Source of the DNA: Mesorhizobium japonicum MAFF 303099
Lineage (GTDB): Bacteria; Pseudomonadota; Alphaproteobacteria; Rhizobiales; Rhizobiaceae
Assembly (NCBI RefSeq): GCF_000009625.1
Contig: NC_002678.2
Span: 5,612,001-5,676,000, forward strand
Reading direction: 5' to 3'
DNA: 64,000 bases
Part shown: positions 18,670 through 27,927 of the stretch, in pieces
Numbering within the stretch: position 1 is the first letter of the stretch
Layout: each line of letters begins with the position of its first letter
The notes under the pieces: model-generated
Seen by the model: only the letters and a program-made list of their open reading frames with translations
Told to the model about the DNA's origin: nothing
The model's database searches: none
Program-made: the position numbers and the translations under genes

Positions 18670-19308
18670 CTACACCGGCTCAGCCTCGTCCATCATCTGC
18701 TTCACCGCATCCGCCGACCTGCGCATGCTCGCTTCGTCCGTGGCCCAGCCGGCGAAGCGTTCCAGCAGGCGAGCGAACGTCACCAGCTCCTGCTCGTCCC
18801 ATTGCGCCAGGGACTCGGCGAAAATCCGCCATTTGGTCTGGCGCACCGCCGTCACCAGGCGCTCGCCCCTGGCGGTGAGCCTGAGGCAAATGCGGCGGGC
18901 ATCGAGTTGCGATGCGACGCGCAAGGCGTAGCCGCGCTCGACGATATCGGCCGAGATGCGGCTGGCACGGGACGGGTCGATCCCGAGGCGCTCGGCGATG
19001 TTGCCGACCGTCACCTCGTCCTGCGGCGTGTCGCCGACGGCCGGATTGTGCGCAATGGCGATGATCACATCGAGATGGCTCACTTCCAGCGAAGGGTCGA
19101 TACGGGCCAGGATCAAACGACCGAAGTCCCGTCGCTGGATGGAGCGGCGCACCTTGTTCAACACAGCATCGATGGCGGCGACGGCATCGGCCGCTGCTTC
19201 GGACAGGCCATTGCTGCGCGCCAGATCGGCGAGATCCTGATCGCCATGCGTCTTGGACAGGGGGGAAAATCGGTCGGGCTTGTCCGGCCTGGTATCGTCG
19301 CTGCTCAT
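18670..19308 (-). CDS. MarR-family transcriptional regulator
   Basis: Winged-helix repressor of 212 residues. The core reads VTVGNIAERLGIDPSRASRISADIVERGYALRVASQLDARR (recognition helix and wing, roughly residues 98-140). The N-terminal extension of about 45 residues is longer than in classical MarR. The ATG at 19308 is chosen over the in-frame TTG at 19326, although neither has a strong ribosome-binding site. It is divergent from an efflux pump with inverted repeats between, so it probably represses both itself and the pump. Confidence 0.85.
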   Translation of the reverse strand: MSSDDTRPDKPDRFSPLSKTHGDQDLADLARSNGLSEAAADAVAAIDAVLNKVRRSIQRRDFGRLILARIDPSLEVSHLDVIIAIAHNPAVGDTPQDEVTVGNIAERLGIDPSRASRISADIVERGYALRVASQLDARRICLRLTARGERLVTAVRQTKWRIFAESLAQWDEQELVTFARLLERFAGWATDEASMRRSADAVKQMMDEAEPV

Positions 19309-19328
19309 GTCACAGCGCGCTAGCAAAA

Positions 19329-19383
19329 ATATATGTCGGTGTCAATTGCATGCTGATAGCATATATTTGATATTGACATATAT
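19329..19383. promoter_or_regulatory. Inverted-repeat operator between marR gene and efflux pump
   Basis: ATATATGTC (19329-19337) and its exact inverse GACATATAT (19375-19383) flank an AT-rich core that also contains GCATGCTGATAGCATATAT. The right arm overlaps the pump's -35 element, so binding would block transcription. Confidence 0.6.
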
Positions 19384-19401
19384 CTGCTGCGGGCACATAA
19401 A
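19373..19401 (+). promoter_or_regulatory. Predicted sigma-70 promoter of the efflux pump
   Basis: TTGACA (19373-19378), a 17-base spacer and CATAAA (19396-19401) lie 26 bases before the ATG at 19427. The -35 overlaps an arm of the inverted repeat. Confidence 0.5.
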
Positions 19402-19426
19402 CCGCCCCCGAACGTCGGAGACACCC

Positions 19427-20956
19427 ATGAGCATTGACTCGACCCTCCCGGATGCGCCGCCCGCAGAGTCCGGGGCCAAGCCCGACATCACGACGCTGGT
19501 CGTCTATTCCGGCGCGCTGATCGCCATGTTCATGGCCACCATCGACATGCAGATCGTCGTCACCGCCTTGCCGACCATTGCCGGCGAACTCGGCAATTTG
19601 CATCTGTTCGGCTGGGTCGGCGCCGCCTATCTGCTGTCGACCGCCGCCGTCGCGCCGTTCTACGGCAAACTTGGCGACATGTATGGCCGCAAGAATGTGG
19701 TGCTGACGGCGATCGCCTTGTTCCTGCTGGGCTCGCTGGTCTGCGGCATGGCCTGGTCGATGGAAAGCCTGATCGCGGCGCGTGTCCTGCAAGGCATCGG
19801 CGGCGGCGGCCTGATGGTCTCGGCCTTTGCCATGATCGGCGAACTGTTCGGGCCGCGCGACCGCGCCAAATACCAGGGCTACAGCTCGGCGGTGTTCGCG
19901 CTGTCGTCGGTCCTCGGCCCGTTGGCCGGCGGCTATATCACCAGCCTGTTCGGCTGGCGCTGGGTGTTTTTGGTCAACCTGCCGATTGGCATCGTCGTGC
20001 TGGCGATCCTGGCGTTCGCCATGCGCAGCCGGTTCAACGAGAAGAGGCACAGCATCGACTATCTGGGCGGCTTGCTGCTGGCCATCGGCACCACCGCAAT
20101 CGTCTATTGGGGCTATCATCTGCTCGACCCCGCCGGACCGGACCTGCTCACCTTCGCGCTGCCGGTCGTCGCGCTGGCGGCAATCGCCTCGTTCATCCTG
20201 GTCGAGCGGCGGGCCGAAGAGCCGATCGTGCCCTTGCGGCTGTTCGGCTCCTCGACGGTGCGCATCGTCTCGGGCGTGTCGGTGGTCGCCGGGTCTGTGA
20301 CGCTTGGCATGTTCTTCTATTTCGCGCTCTACATGCAGACGTTGACCGGGCTCAGTCCGGCCGAAGTCGGCTTCCTGTTCCTGCCGGCTTCCTTGACCTC
20401 GATGGTCATCTCGATCGTGGCCGGGCGGGTGATTGCCGCGACCGGCCGCTACAAATGGATGCCGGTGGTGGCGATGGGTATTGGCGGGCTGTTGATGATA
20501 GGTTTTGTCTTCATCAATTCGCACACGCCGATCTGGGTTCTGGCGGTGATGATGGGCCTGTTCGGCATCAGCATGGGCCTGCAGTTCCAGGTGCTGATCG
20601 TGGCGATCCAGGCCGCAGCACCCCTGCAGGACATCGGCGCGGTGACGTCGCTGATCACCCAGGCGCGCACGATCGGCGCATCGCTGGGGCTGGCGCTGAA
20701 CGGCGCGGTGATGACCTGGGCCCTGAACCGGCAGACTTCGGAGCTTCCCGCCGATGCCGCCGCCCTGCTGCCGGATGGCCTGACCGGGCTGAACCCGCAT
20801 CTGGCGTCAAGCCTGCCGGCCGCGATCCGCGACGTGGTGCTCGCCCACTATTCGAGTGGTTTCAACGTGATGTTCATCTGGGTGGCGGCGCTTTACTTCG
20901 TTGCCATGGCGCTGACGCTTCTGCTGGAGGATATCCAGATCCCGAAGCGGGGCTGA
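19427..20956 (+). CDS. MFS multidrug efflux transporter, DHA2 (EmrB/QacA) type
   Basis: Inner-membrane proton-driven exporter of 509 residues with about 14 hydrophobic segments. The signature motifs are present: GKLGDMYGRKNVVL (motif A), ARVLQGIGGGGLMVSAFAMI (motif B) and LGPLAGGYITSLFGWRWVFLVNLPIG (motif C and the DHA2 hallmark). The start at 19427 is supported by GGAG seven bases upstream; upstream in-frame codons fall in the operator. The divergent MarR regulator suggests induction by its substrates, which cannot be told from sequence. Confidence 0.92.
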   Translation: MSIDSTLPDAPPAESGAKPDITTLVVYSGALIAMFMATIDMQIVVTALPTIAGELGNLHLFGWVGAAYLLSTAAVAPFYGKLGDMYGRKNVVLTAIALFLLGSLVCGMAWSMESLIAARVLQGIGGGGLMVSAFAMIGELFGPRDRAKYQGYSSAVFALSSVLGPLAGGYITSLFGWRWVFLVNLPIGIVVLAILAFAMRSRFNEKRHSIDYLGGLLLAIGTTAIVYWGYHLLDPAGPDLLTFALPVVALAAIASFILVERRAEEPIVPLRLFGSSTVRIVSGVSVVAGSVTLGMFFYFALYMQTLTGLSPAEVGFLFLPASLTSMVISIVAGRVIAATGRYKWMPVVAMGIGGLLMIGFVFINSHTPIWVLAVMMGLFGISMGLQFQVLIVAIQAAAPLQDIGAVTSLITQARTIGASLGLALNGAVMTWALNRQTSELPADAAALLPDGLTGLNPHLASSLPAAIRDVVLAHYSSGFNVMFIWVAALYFVAMALTLLLEDIQIPKRG

Positions 20957-21130
20957 GCCGAGCATCCCCGGTGGTGACTTTACCGTCTCCAACCATGCGG
21001 TCGCAGTTGGTGAATCCGACGAAGACCTTTGCATTCAGACGACAGTATAAGGGGTCGACGCCGCACGAGAATCCCGGCCTTTTAGCGCCACCGGTTCTTC
21101 GCGTGGAACGTTGTTCGAAGGGAGCAGCCA

Positions 21131-22150
21131 ATGTCGACTGAGACGAACATTCGCATCGTGCTTGCGGCGCGACCGCAAGGCCGGCCGAAGCCGAGCGATT
21201 TCCGCATCGAGTCCGTTGGGATCGCCGAACCGGGCGAAGGCGAACTGTTGCTGCAGATCCTCTATCTGTCGCTAGACCCCTATATGCGCGGCCGCATGAA
21301 CGCCACCAAATCCTATGCCAAGCCGGTCGAGATCGACGGCGTGATGGAGGGCGGCACCGTTGCGCGCGTCGTCAAATCCCGCCATGCCGGCTTCGCCGAG
21401 GGCGATATCGTGCTGTCGCACTCGGGATGGCAGGGCTTCGCCCTGTCCGACGGTGTCGGGTTGCGCAAGCTCGATCCCGCGGCGGCACCCGTCACCACCG
21501 CACTCGGCGTGCTGGGCATGCCGGGCTTTACCGCCTATGCCGGCCTGCTCACAATCGGGCAGCCAAAGGCCGGCGAGACGGTGGTCGTGGCGGCGGCCAG
21601 CGGGGCGGTCGGCTCGGCTGTCGGCCAGATCGCACGCATCAAGGGCGCGCGCGCCGTTGGCATCGCTGGCGGCGCCGACAAATGCGCCTTCGTGCGGCGG
21701 GAGCTCGGTTTCGATGCGGTCGTCGACCACCGGGCCGACAATTTCGCCGAGCAGTTAAAGGCGGCCTGTCCCGATGGCATCGACGTCTATTTCGAGAATG
21801 TCGGCGGTCCTGTCTGGGATGCGGTGTTTCCGCTGCTCAACGAGTTCGCGCGTGTGCCTGTCTGCGGGCTGATCGCACAATACAACACCGTCGCGGCTTC
21901 CGCCGACGACCGGCTGCCGACGCTGATGCAACAAGTGCTCCACCGCAGCCTGACGATCAGGGGCTTCATCCAGCGCGAATTTGTCGACCAGCGCCCCGCC
22001 TTTTATCGTGACATGGCCGGGTGGATCGCGTCCGGCCAGGTCCGCTACAGGGAAGATATAGTGGATGGTCTGGAGAACGCGCCGCAGGCTTTCATGGGCC
22101 TTCTCGAAGGCAAGAACTTCGGCAAACTCATCGTGCGGGTGGCGCAATAA
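21131..22150 (+). CDS. Zinc-independent NADP-dependent alkenal/enone reductase (CurA/PTGR-like MDR)
   Basis: Cytosolic medium-chain reductase of 339 residues, without the zinc-ligand Cys/His sites of alcohol dehydrogenases. It shows the family N-terminus (SLDPYMRGRMNATKSY), LGMPGFTAYAGLLTIGQPKAGETVVVAAASGAVGSAVGQIARIKGARAVGIAGGADKC for NADP binding, and FENVGGPVWDAVFPLLN. Relatives reduce double bonds of alpha,beta-unsaturated carbonyls such as curcumin or prostaglandins. It probably detoxifies reactive aldehydes or ketones. It is 174 bases from the upstream pump gene, so separate transcription is likely. Confidence 0.88.
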   Translation: MSTETNIRIVLAARPQGRPKPSDFRIESVGIAEPGEGELLLQILYLSLDPYMRGRMNATKSYAKPVEIDGVMEGGTVARVVKSRHAGFAEGDIVLSHSGWQGFALSDGVGLRKLDPAAAPVTTALGVLGMPGFTAYAGLLTIGQPKAGETVVVAAASGAVGSAVGQIARIKGARAVGIAGGADKCAFVRRELGFDAVVDHRADNFAEQLKAACPDGIDVYFENVGGPVWDAVFPLLNEFARVPVCGLIAQYNTVAASADDRLPTLMQQVLHRSLTIRGFIQREFVDQRPAFYRDMAGWIASGQVRYREDIVDGLENAPQAFMGLLEGKNFGKLIVRVAQ

Positions 22151-22189
22151 CTGCGTCTCGCCACCACCCGCAATCGCGAACTGGACGGA

Positions 22190-23512
22190 TCAGTCGGGCT
22201 GACGGTCCGCGGCCGGACGGCGCCCGTCGATCCACAGGGCAAGCAACGTGCAGGCAGCGCCCGACAGCAGATAGGCGCCGGCGGCGATGAGGCCGAAATT
22301 GCCGGCGAGCAGCAGAGCTGCGAGTGGCGCGAAGCCGGCGCCGAACATCCACGCCAGATCCGAGGTGATCGCCGAGCCGGTATAGCGATACTGCCGCGAA
22401 AAGCTCGAGGCGACGACGCCCGACGATTGCCCGAAGCTCAGCCCCAGCAGGATGAAGCCCAGCACCATGAACAGTGCCTCGCCGACGGCGCCGCCATCCA
22501 GAAGCTGCGGGGCGAAGCCGCTGAAGGTCGCGATGGCGATCGCCGAACCGCCGAGCAGCGCGCGGCGTCCGACGCGATCGGCCAGTGGCCCCGATGCGAC
22601 GATGGCCGCAATGCCGAACAACGCGCTCACCGCCTCGATCATCAGGAAGCGTGCCGGCCCTTCATTGGTGAACAGGAACACCCAGGAAAGCGGAAACACC
22701 GTCACCATGTGGAACAGCGCGAAACTCGCCAGCGGCGCGAAAGCGCCGATGACGACGTTGTGGCCCTCGGCCCGGATCGTGTCCCTGATGCGCGTCGGCT
22801 GCAGGTCGCCGCTCTCGTACAATTTCGAGAATTCAGGCGTGACGACAATGCGCAGTCTGGCGAACAGGGCCACGACATTGATGGCGAAGGCAACGAAGAA
22901 GGGATAGCGCCAGCCCCAGGAGAAGAAGTCGTCGGCCGATAGATTGGCGACGAAGAAGGCGAAGAGGGAGCTTGCCACGATGAGGCCGATCGGCGCGCCC
23001 AGCTGCGGGATCATGGCATAGAAGCCGCGCCGGTTCTGCGGCGCATTCAGCGCCAGCAGCGAAGGCAGTCCGTCCCATGTTCCGCCGAGCGCCAGCCCCT
23101 GGCCGATGCGGGCAAGCGCCAAAAGCCAAACCGCGACCGCGCCGATGTCGCCATAGGCCGGCAGAAATGCGATGGCGACGGTCGATGTGCCGAGCAGGAA
23201 CAGCGCGATCGTCAGTTTCGCGCCGCGGCCATAGGCGCGGTCGATCGCCATGAACAGCACGGAGCCGAACGGGCGCGCGACGAAGGCCAGCGCGAAGATG
23301 CAGAAGGAATACAGCGTTCCAACAAGCGGATCGTGCGTCGGAAACACCAGCTTGGGAAACACGATGACGGAGGCGATCGCATAGACGAAGAAGTCGAAGA
23401 ATTCCGACGTCCTGCCCACGATCACGCCGACCGCGATATCGCCCGCGCTGACCTGGCCATGATGCGAGCCGATCAGCTCGCTGTTCGTTTCGGCAGTCGA
23501 AGTCTGAGCCAT
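22190..23512 (-). CDS. MFS transporter of the metabolite:H+ symporter (MHS) family
   Basis: Inner-membrane symporter of 440 residues with 12 hydrophobic segments. Family traits are GRTSEFFDFFVYAIASVIVFPKLVFP at the first helix, FVARPFGSVLFMAIDRAYGRGAKL, and GQGLALGGTWDGLPSLLALNAP. MHS transporters import small acids or osmolytes such as shikimate, citrate, alpha-ketoglutarate or proline betaine; the substrate is not evident. The start at 23512 (MAQTSTAETNSELIG) is preferred; the frame extends to 23692 but without ribosome-binding site or coding character. It is divergent from the cyo operon, with a palindrome between. Confidence 0.85.
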   Translation of the reverse strand: MAQTSTAETNSELIGSHHGQVSAGDIAVGVIVGRTSEFFDFFVYAIASVIVFPKLVFPTHDPLVGTLYSFCIFALAFVARPFGSVLFMAIDRAYGRGAKLTIALFLLGTSTVAIAFLPAYGDIGAVAVWLLALARIGQGLALGGTWDGLPSLLALNAPQNRRGFYAMIPQLGAPIGLIVASSLFAFFVANLSADDFFSWGWRYPFFVAFAINVVALFARLRIVVTPEFSKLYESGDLQPTRIRDTIRAEGHNVVIGAFAPLASFALFHMVTVFPLSWVFLFTNEGPARFLMIEAVSALFGIAAIVASGPLADRVGRRALLGGSAIAIATFSGFAPQLLDGGAVGEALFMVLGFILLGLSFGQSSGVVASSFSRQYRYTGSAITSDLAWMFGAGFAPLAALLLAGNFGLIAAGAYLLSGAACTLLALWIDGRRPAADRQPD

Positions 23513-23619
23513 CTTATCCGTCGCCACCGCGTGGAATGAACTGTCCGGAACCCAACTCTGGGGATTCCCCAAGTGTTCCATTGTGCGGTGCACACTGCGC
23601 CAAAGCCATGCCGACTGGG

Positions 23620-23640
23620 CATTGGACAAATTGTCCAATG
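23620..23640. promoter_or_regulatory. 21-bp perfect palindrome upstream of cyo operon
   Basis: Arms CATTGGACAA and TTGTCCAATG are exact inverses around one central A. It lies 108 bases before the MHS transporter start and 88 before cyoA, in the divergent intergenic region. It is a strong candidate binding site for a homodimeric regulator. The sequence does not match the FNR/FixK box TTGAT-N4-ATCAA. Confidence 0.6.
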
Positions 23641-23727
23641 TTGCCGCAGCGCCGCGAGCAGTAGCCCTTGGATCGATACCGCACTGCAACATGAACAGTT
23701 GCGGCGGTCCTTCGAGGGCAGCGTTTG

Positions 23728-24909
23728 ATGAAACGATTTGGAGCCTTGCTTCTGTTCCCCCTGGCCGGGTTGTTGAGCGGCTGCGATCTGGTCGTGCTCG
23801 CGCCCGCCGGCGATGTCGCGGCCCAGCAGCGCGACCTGCTCGTGGTCTCGACCTTGCTGATGCTGGTCATCATCGTGCCGGTCATGGCGCTGACGGTCTT
23901 CTTCGCTTGGCGCTATCGGCAATCCAACACCGCGGCGACCTATGCGCCGGACTGGGATCATTCGACGAAGCTGGAGCTGGTGATCTGGGCGGCGCCCCTG
24001 CTCATCATCATCTGCCTTGGCGCGCTGACCTGGCTCGGCACGCATTTGCTCGACCCATACCGCCGGATCGACCGCATCGAGCCCGGCCAGCCGGTCACTG
24101 AAGCGCACAAGCCGCTCCGGGTCGAGGTCGTGGCGCTCGACTGGAAATGGCTCTTCATCTATCCCGACTATGGCATCGCCTCCGTCAACGAGCTGGCGGC
24201 GCCGGTCAACCAGCCGATCGACTTCCGCATCACCTCGTCGGCGGTGATGAATTCCTTCTACATTCCAGCCCTGGCCGGGCAGATCTATGCCATGCCGGCG
24301 ATGGAGACCAAGCTGCACGCCGTCATCAACCTGCCGGGCACCTATAGCGGCTTCTCGGCCAATTACAGCGGCGCCGGTTTTTCGGGGATGCGCTTTGCCT
24401 TCCACGGCCTGTCCGACCAGGCTTTCGACCAGTGGGTGGCGCAGGCCAGGACCGCGCCGGGGGCGCTCAGCCGAGAAAACTATCTCGAACTTGAAAAGCC
24501 GAGCGAGAACGAGCCGGTCCGCCACTTCGCCTCCGTCGATCCCGACCTTTTTGGCGCCATCCTCAATCTGTGCGTCGAGCGCGGCAAGATGTGCATGAAC
24601 GAGATGATGTCGATCGACGCCAAGGGCGGCCTCGGTCTTGCGGGTGTGCGCAACACGCTGCCGCTGCAATACGACAAGCTCGCCCGGCGCGGCGCGGTGT
24701 TCGGCAATGATCCGTCCTATGTCGCCAGCATTTGCACGGCGGAGGAAGCGGCTGCCGCAGCGCGCGCGGCCAGCGATGCCACGTCAAAGGATTGGCCGGC
24801 CAGAAATCTTTCCCCGCTGCGCGGGGCGGGGCTGCTGAGGCCCGGGACCGAGAGCCGTCGCGCCGCGGCGGATACGCCGTCGCTCGGCCTGCTGCGGCGC
24901 GAATTGTGA
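23728..24909 (+). CDS. cyoA: Cytochrome bo-type ubiquinol oxidase subunit II
   Basis: Membrane-anchored subunit II of the terminal quinol oxidase, 393 residues. A lipoprotein signal ([16 protein letters not shown], Cys at about 20) and two membrane helices precede a cupredoxin domain. At the usual CuA site the sequence reads [20 protein letters not shown] and [13 protein letters not shown], with no Cys or His ligands, showing a quinol rather than cytochrome c oxidase. The C-terminus is longer than in E. coli CyoA, with a low-complexity tail. The ATG at 23728 has GAGGG upstream; the TTG just before it is less likely. Confidence 0.92.
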   Translation: MKRFGALLLFPLAGLLSGCDLVVLAPAGDVAAQQRDLLVVSTLLMLVIIVPVMALTVFFAWRYRQSNTAATYAPDWDHSTKLELVIWAAPLLIIICLGALTWLGTHLLDPYRRIDRIEPGQPVTEAHKPLRVEVVALDWKWLFIYPDYGIASVNELAAPVNQPIDFRITSSAVMNSFYIPALAGQIYAMPAMETKLHAVINLPGTYSGFSANYSGAGFSGMRFAFHGLSDQAFDQWVAQARTAPGALSRENYLELEKPSENEPVRHFASVDPDLFGAILNLCVERGKMCMNEMMSIDAKGGLGLAGVRNTLPLQYDKLARRGAVFGNDPSYVASICTAEEAAAAARAASDATSKDWPARNLSPLRGAGLLRPGTESRRAAADTPSLGLLRREL

Positions 24910-24919
24910 GAGACAGCCG

Positions 24920-26917
24920 ATGCCCGATACGCTGACCAAATTCATTTTCGGCCGTCTTACCTGGGACTCGCTGCCGCTGCACGAGCCGATCGTGGTGGCA
25001 ACCTTCGTCGCGGTGGCGCTCGGCGGCATCGCGCTTCTCGGCGTCGTCACCTATTTCAAGCTCTGGACCTACCTGTGGCGCGAGTGGTTCACCAGCGTCG
25101 ACCACAAGAAGATCGGCATCATGTACATGGTGCTCGGCCTGGTCATGCTGCTGCGCGGCTTCTCCGATGCCATCATGATGCGCCTGCAGCAGGCCATGGC
25201 GTTCAACGGTTCCGAGGGCTACCTCAATTCGCATCACTACGACCAGATCTTCACCGCGCACGGCGTGATCATGATCTTCTTCGTGGCGATGCCTTTCGTC
25301 ACCGGGCTGATGAATTTCGTCGTGCCGCTGCAGATCGGCGCGCGCGATGTCTCCTTCCCGTTCCTCAACAATTTCAGCTTCTGGATGACGGTCGGCGGCG
25401 CCATCCTGGTCATGGCGTCGCTGTTCGTCGGCGAATTCGCCCGCACCGGCTGGCTCGCCTATCCGCCACTCTCCGGCATCGGCTACAGTCCGGATGTCGG
25501 CGTCGATTATTACATCTGGGCGCTGCAGGTGGCGGGCGTCGGCACCACACTGTCGGGCATCAACCTGATCTGCACGATCATCAAGATGCGCGCGCCCGGC
25601 ATGACCATGATGCGCATGCCTGTCTTCACCTGGACGTCGCTCTGCACCAACGTGCTGATCGTGGCGTCCTTCCCGGTGCTGACGGCGGTGCTCTCGCTCT
25701 TGGCGCTCGACCGCTATGTCGGCACCAATTTCTTCACCAACGACTTCGGCGGCAACCCGATGATGTACGTGAACCTCATCTGGATATGGGGTCACCCGGA
25801 AGTCTACATCCTCATCCTGCCGCTTTTCGGCGTCTTTTCCGAGGTCACTTCCACCTTCTCCGGCAAGCGCCTGTTCGGCTACACCTCGATGGTCTATGCC
25901 ACGGTGGTCATCACCATCCTGTCGTACCTGGTCTGGCTGCACCACTTCTTCACCATGGGCTCCGGCGCCAGCGTCAATTCCTTCTTCGGCATCACCACGA
26001 TGATCATCTCGATCCCGACCGGAGCGAAGATCTTCAACTGGCTGTTCACCATGTATCGCGGCCGCATCCGCTTCGAACTCCCGATGATGTGGACGATGGC
26101 CTTCATGCTCACCTTCGTCGTCGGCGGCATGACCGGCGTGCTGCTCGCCGTGCCGCCGGCGGACTTCGTGCTGCACAACAGCCTGTTCCTGATCGCGCAC
26201 TTCCACAACGTCATCATCGGCGGCGTGCTGTTCGGCCTGTTTGCCGGCATCGCCTACTGGTGGCCCAAGGCCTTCGGCTTCAAGCTCGATCCGTTCTGGG
26301 GCAAGGTGTCGTTCTGGTGCTGGGTGGTCGGCTTCTGGTTCGCCTTCATGCCGCTCTACATACTCGGCCTGATGGGCGTGACGCGCCGCATGCGTGTCTT
26401 CGACGATCCCTCGCTGCAGATATGGTTCGTCATCGCCGCCTTCGGCGCGGTGCTGATCGCCTTCGGCATCGCCGCCTTCCTGATCCAGATCTTCGTCTCC
26501 ATTCGCAAGCGCGAGGCTCTGACCGATCCGACCGGCGATCCTTGGGACGGCCGCACGCTCGAATGGTCGACCTCTTCGCCGCCGCCGGCCTATAATTTCG
26601 CCTTCACGCCGGTCGTACGCGACAACGACGCCTGGTGGGACATGAAGAAGGCCGGCTACACCAGGCCGCTCTCAGGTTTCAAGCCGATCCATATGCCCAG
26701 CAATACCGGCACCGGCGTCATCCTGGCCGCCTTCAGCGTGGCGCTCGGCTTCGGCCTGATCTGGTACATCTGGTGGCTGGCGGCGTTGAGCTTCGTCTGC
26801 CTGATCGCCACCGCGATCGGCCACACTTTCAACTATCACCGCGACTTCCACATTCCGGCTGCCGAGGTCACACAAACGGAGGTGGCGAGGACGACGCTCC
26901 TTGCCGCCCAGGGCTAG
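24920..26917 (+). CDS. cyoB: Cytochrome bo-type ubiquinol oxidase subunit I
   Basis: Catalytic heme-copper subunit, 665 residues, the length expected for CyoB. It has the low-spin heme/helix II His region [17 protein letters not shown], the CuB/Tyr motif [20 protein letters not shown], the HH pair ([10 protein letters not shown]), the K-pathway region and the helix X pair [13 protein letters not shown]. It reduces O2 to water and pumps protons using quinol. It starts 10 bases after cyoA. Confidence 0.96.
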   Translation: MPDTLTKFIFGRLTWDSLPLHEPIVVATFVAVALGGIALLGVVTYFKLWTYLWREWFTSVDHKKIGIMYMVLGLVMLLRGFSDAIMMRLQQAMAFNGSEGYLNSHHYDQIFTAHGVIMIFFVAMPFVTGLMNFVVPLQIGARDVSFPFLNNFSFWMTVGGAILVMASLFVGEFARTGWLAYPPLSGIGYSPDVGVDYYIWALQVAGVGTTLSGINLICTIIKMRAPGMTMMRMPVFTWTSLCTNVLIVASFPVLTAVLSLLALDRYVGTNFFTNDFGGNPMMYVNLIWIWGHPEVYILILPLFGVFSEVTSTFSGKRLFGYTSMVYATVVITILSYLVWLHHFFTMGSGASVNSFFGITTMIISIPTGAKIFNWLFTMYRGRIRFELPMMWTMAFMLTFVVGGMTGVLLAVPPADFVLHNSLFLIAHFHNVIIGGVLFGLFAGIAYWWPKAFGFKLDPFWGKVSFWCWVVGFWFAFMPLYILGLMGVTRRMRVFDDPSLQIWFVIAAFGAVLIAFGIAAFLIQIFVSIRKREALTDPTGDPWDGRTLEWSTSSPPPAYNFAFTPVVRDNDAWWDMKKAGYTRPLSGFKPIHMPSNTGTGVILAAFSVALGFGLIWYIWWLAALSFVCLIATAIGHTFNYHRDFHIPAAEVTQTEVARTTLLAAQG

Positions 26918-26926
26918 GGTTTAAGC

Positions 26927-27553
26927 ATGGATTCGATAGCGACCACGGCCGGCACCGAACCGGTCTTCCACCTGGAAGAAGAGCATGTGCATGCCGAAGG
27001 CAGCAGCACCATGCTCGGCTTCTGGCTCTACCTGATGAGCGACTGCCTGATCTTCGCCATGCTCTTCGCGGCCTATGGCGTGCTTGGCGCCAACTACGCT
27101 GCGGGACCCGCGCCGAAGGACCTGTTCGATCTCGATCTGGTGGCGGTCAACACCACCATGCTGCTCCTCTCCTCGATCACCTATGGCTTTGCCATGCTGA
27201 CCATGGACAAGGGCCGCGTCGCGGCGACGCAAGCCTGGCTTGCCGTGACCGGCTTGTTCGGCCTGGCCTTCCTGTCGATCGAGCTCTACGAATTCGCGCA
27301 CATGATCCACGAAGGCGCGACACCACAGCGCAGCGCCTTCCTGTCGTCCTTCTTCACGCTGGTCGGCACGCACGGCCTGCACGTCACCTTCGGCATCGTC
27401 TGGCTGGTGACGCTGATGACGCAGGTCGCCCGGTTCGGCCTCATCGAGGCCAATCGCCGCCGGGTGATGTGCCTCTCGATGTTCTGGCATTTCCTCGACG
27501 TCGTCTGGATCGGCGTCTTCACCTTCGTCTACCTGATGGGGATGTTGCGATGA
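26927..27553 (+). CDS. cyoC: Cytochrome bo-type ubiquinol oxidase subunit III
   Basis: Membrane subunit III of 208 residues with five hydrophobic segments. Typical CyoC stretches are MLGFWLYLMSDCLIFAMLFAAYGVL at the N-terminus and GTHGLHVTFGIVWLVTLM with FWHFLDVVWIGVFTFVYLMG at the C-terminus. It stabilises subunit I. The stop overlaps the cyoD start by ATGA. Confidence 0.94.
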   Translation: MDSIATTAGTEPVFHLEEEHVHAEGSSTMLGFWLYLMSDCLIFAMLFAAYGVLGANYAAGPAPKDLFDLDLVAVNTTMLLLSSITYGFAMLTMDKGRVAATQAWLAVTGLFGLAFLSIELYEFAHMIHEGATPQRSAFLSSFFTLVGTHGLHVTFGIVWLVTLMTQVARFGLIEANRRRVMCLSMFWHFLDVVWIGVFTFVYLMGMLR

Positions 27554-27927
27554 GCGCTCCTGATCACGCCGAAGGCCATGGCCACGCCCATGGCGGCGCC
27601 GCGCATGGATCGTTCAAGGGCTATCTGATCGGCTTCGTCCTGTCGGTGATCCTGACCGCCATCCCGTTCTGGCTTGTCATGAGCGGTGCCATCGACAACA
27701 AGCAGGCCACGGCCATCGTCATCATGGCCTTCGCGGTGGTGCAGATCGTCGTCCACATGGTCTTCTTCCTGCATATGAAGACCGCCTCGGAAGGCGGATG
27801 GTCGATGCTGGCGCTGATCTTCACGCTGATCCTGGTCGTGATCGTGCTGACTGGCTCGCTCTGGGTGATGTACCACCTCAATGCCAACATGATGCCGGGG
27901 CTTCACGATATGCGCGAGATGCCATGA
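27550..27927 (+). CDS. cyoD: Cytochrome bo-type ubiquinol oxidase subunit IV
   Basis: Small membrane subunit of 125 residues with three hydrophobic segments (YLIGFVLSVILTAIPFWLV, IVIMAFAVVQIVVHMVFFLHM, MLALIFTLILVVIVLTGSLW). A His-rich N-terminus (HAEGHGHAHGGAAHG) may bind metal. The start overlaps cyoC and the stop overlaps the SURF1 gene, both by ATGA. Confidence 0.93.
   Translation: MSAPDHAEGHGHAHGGAAHGSFKGYLIGFVLSVILTAIPFWLVMSGAIDNKQATAIVIMAFAVVQIVVHMVFFLHMKTASEGGWSMLALIFTLILVVIVLTGSLWVMYHLNANMMPGLHDMREMP

Noticed and set aside
19310..20800. 496-codon - strand frame opposite the efflux pump
   Set aside because: Antisense to a clear MFS transporter; composition dominated by Arg, Gln, His and Asp.
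23620..23640. Palindrome as a FNR/FixK anaerobox for the oxidase operon
   Set aside because: The half-site is ATTGGACAA, not TTGAT, and the spacing differs.
24563..26206. 547-codon - strand frame opposite cyoA/cyoB
   Set aside because: Shadow of the oxidase genes, which have unambiguous catalytic motifs.
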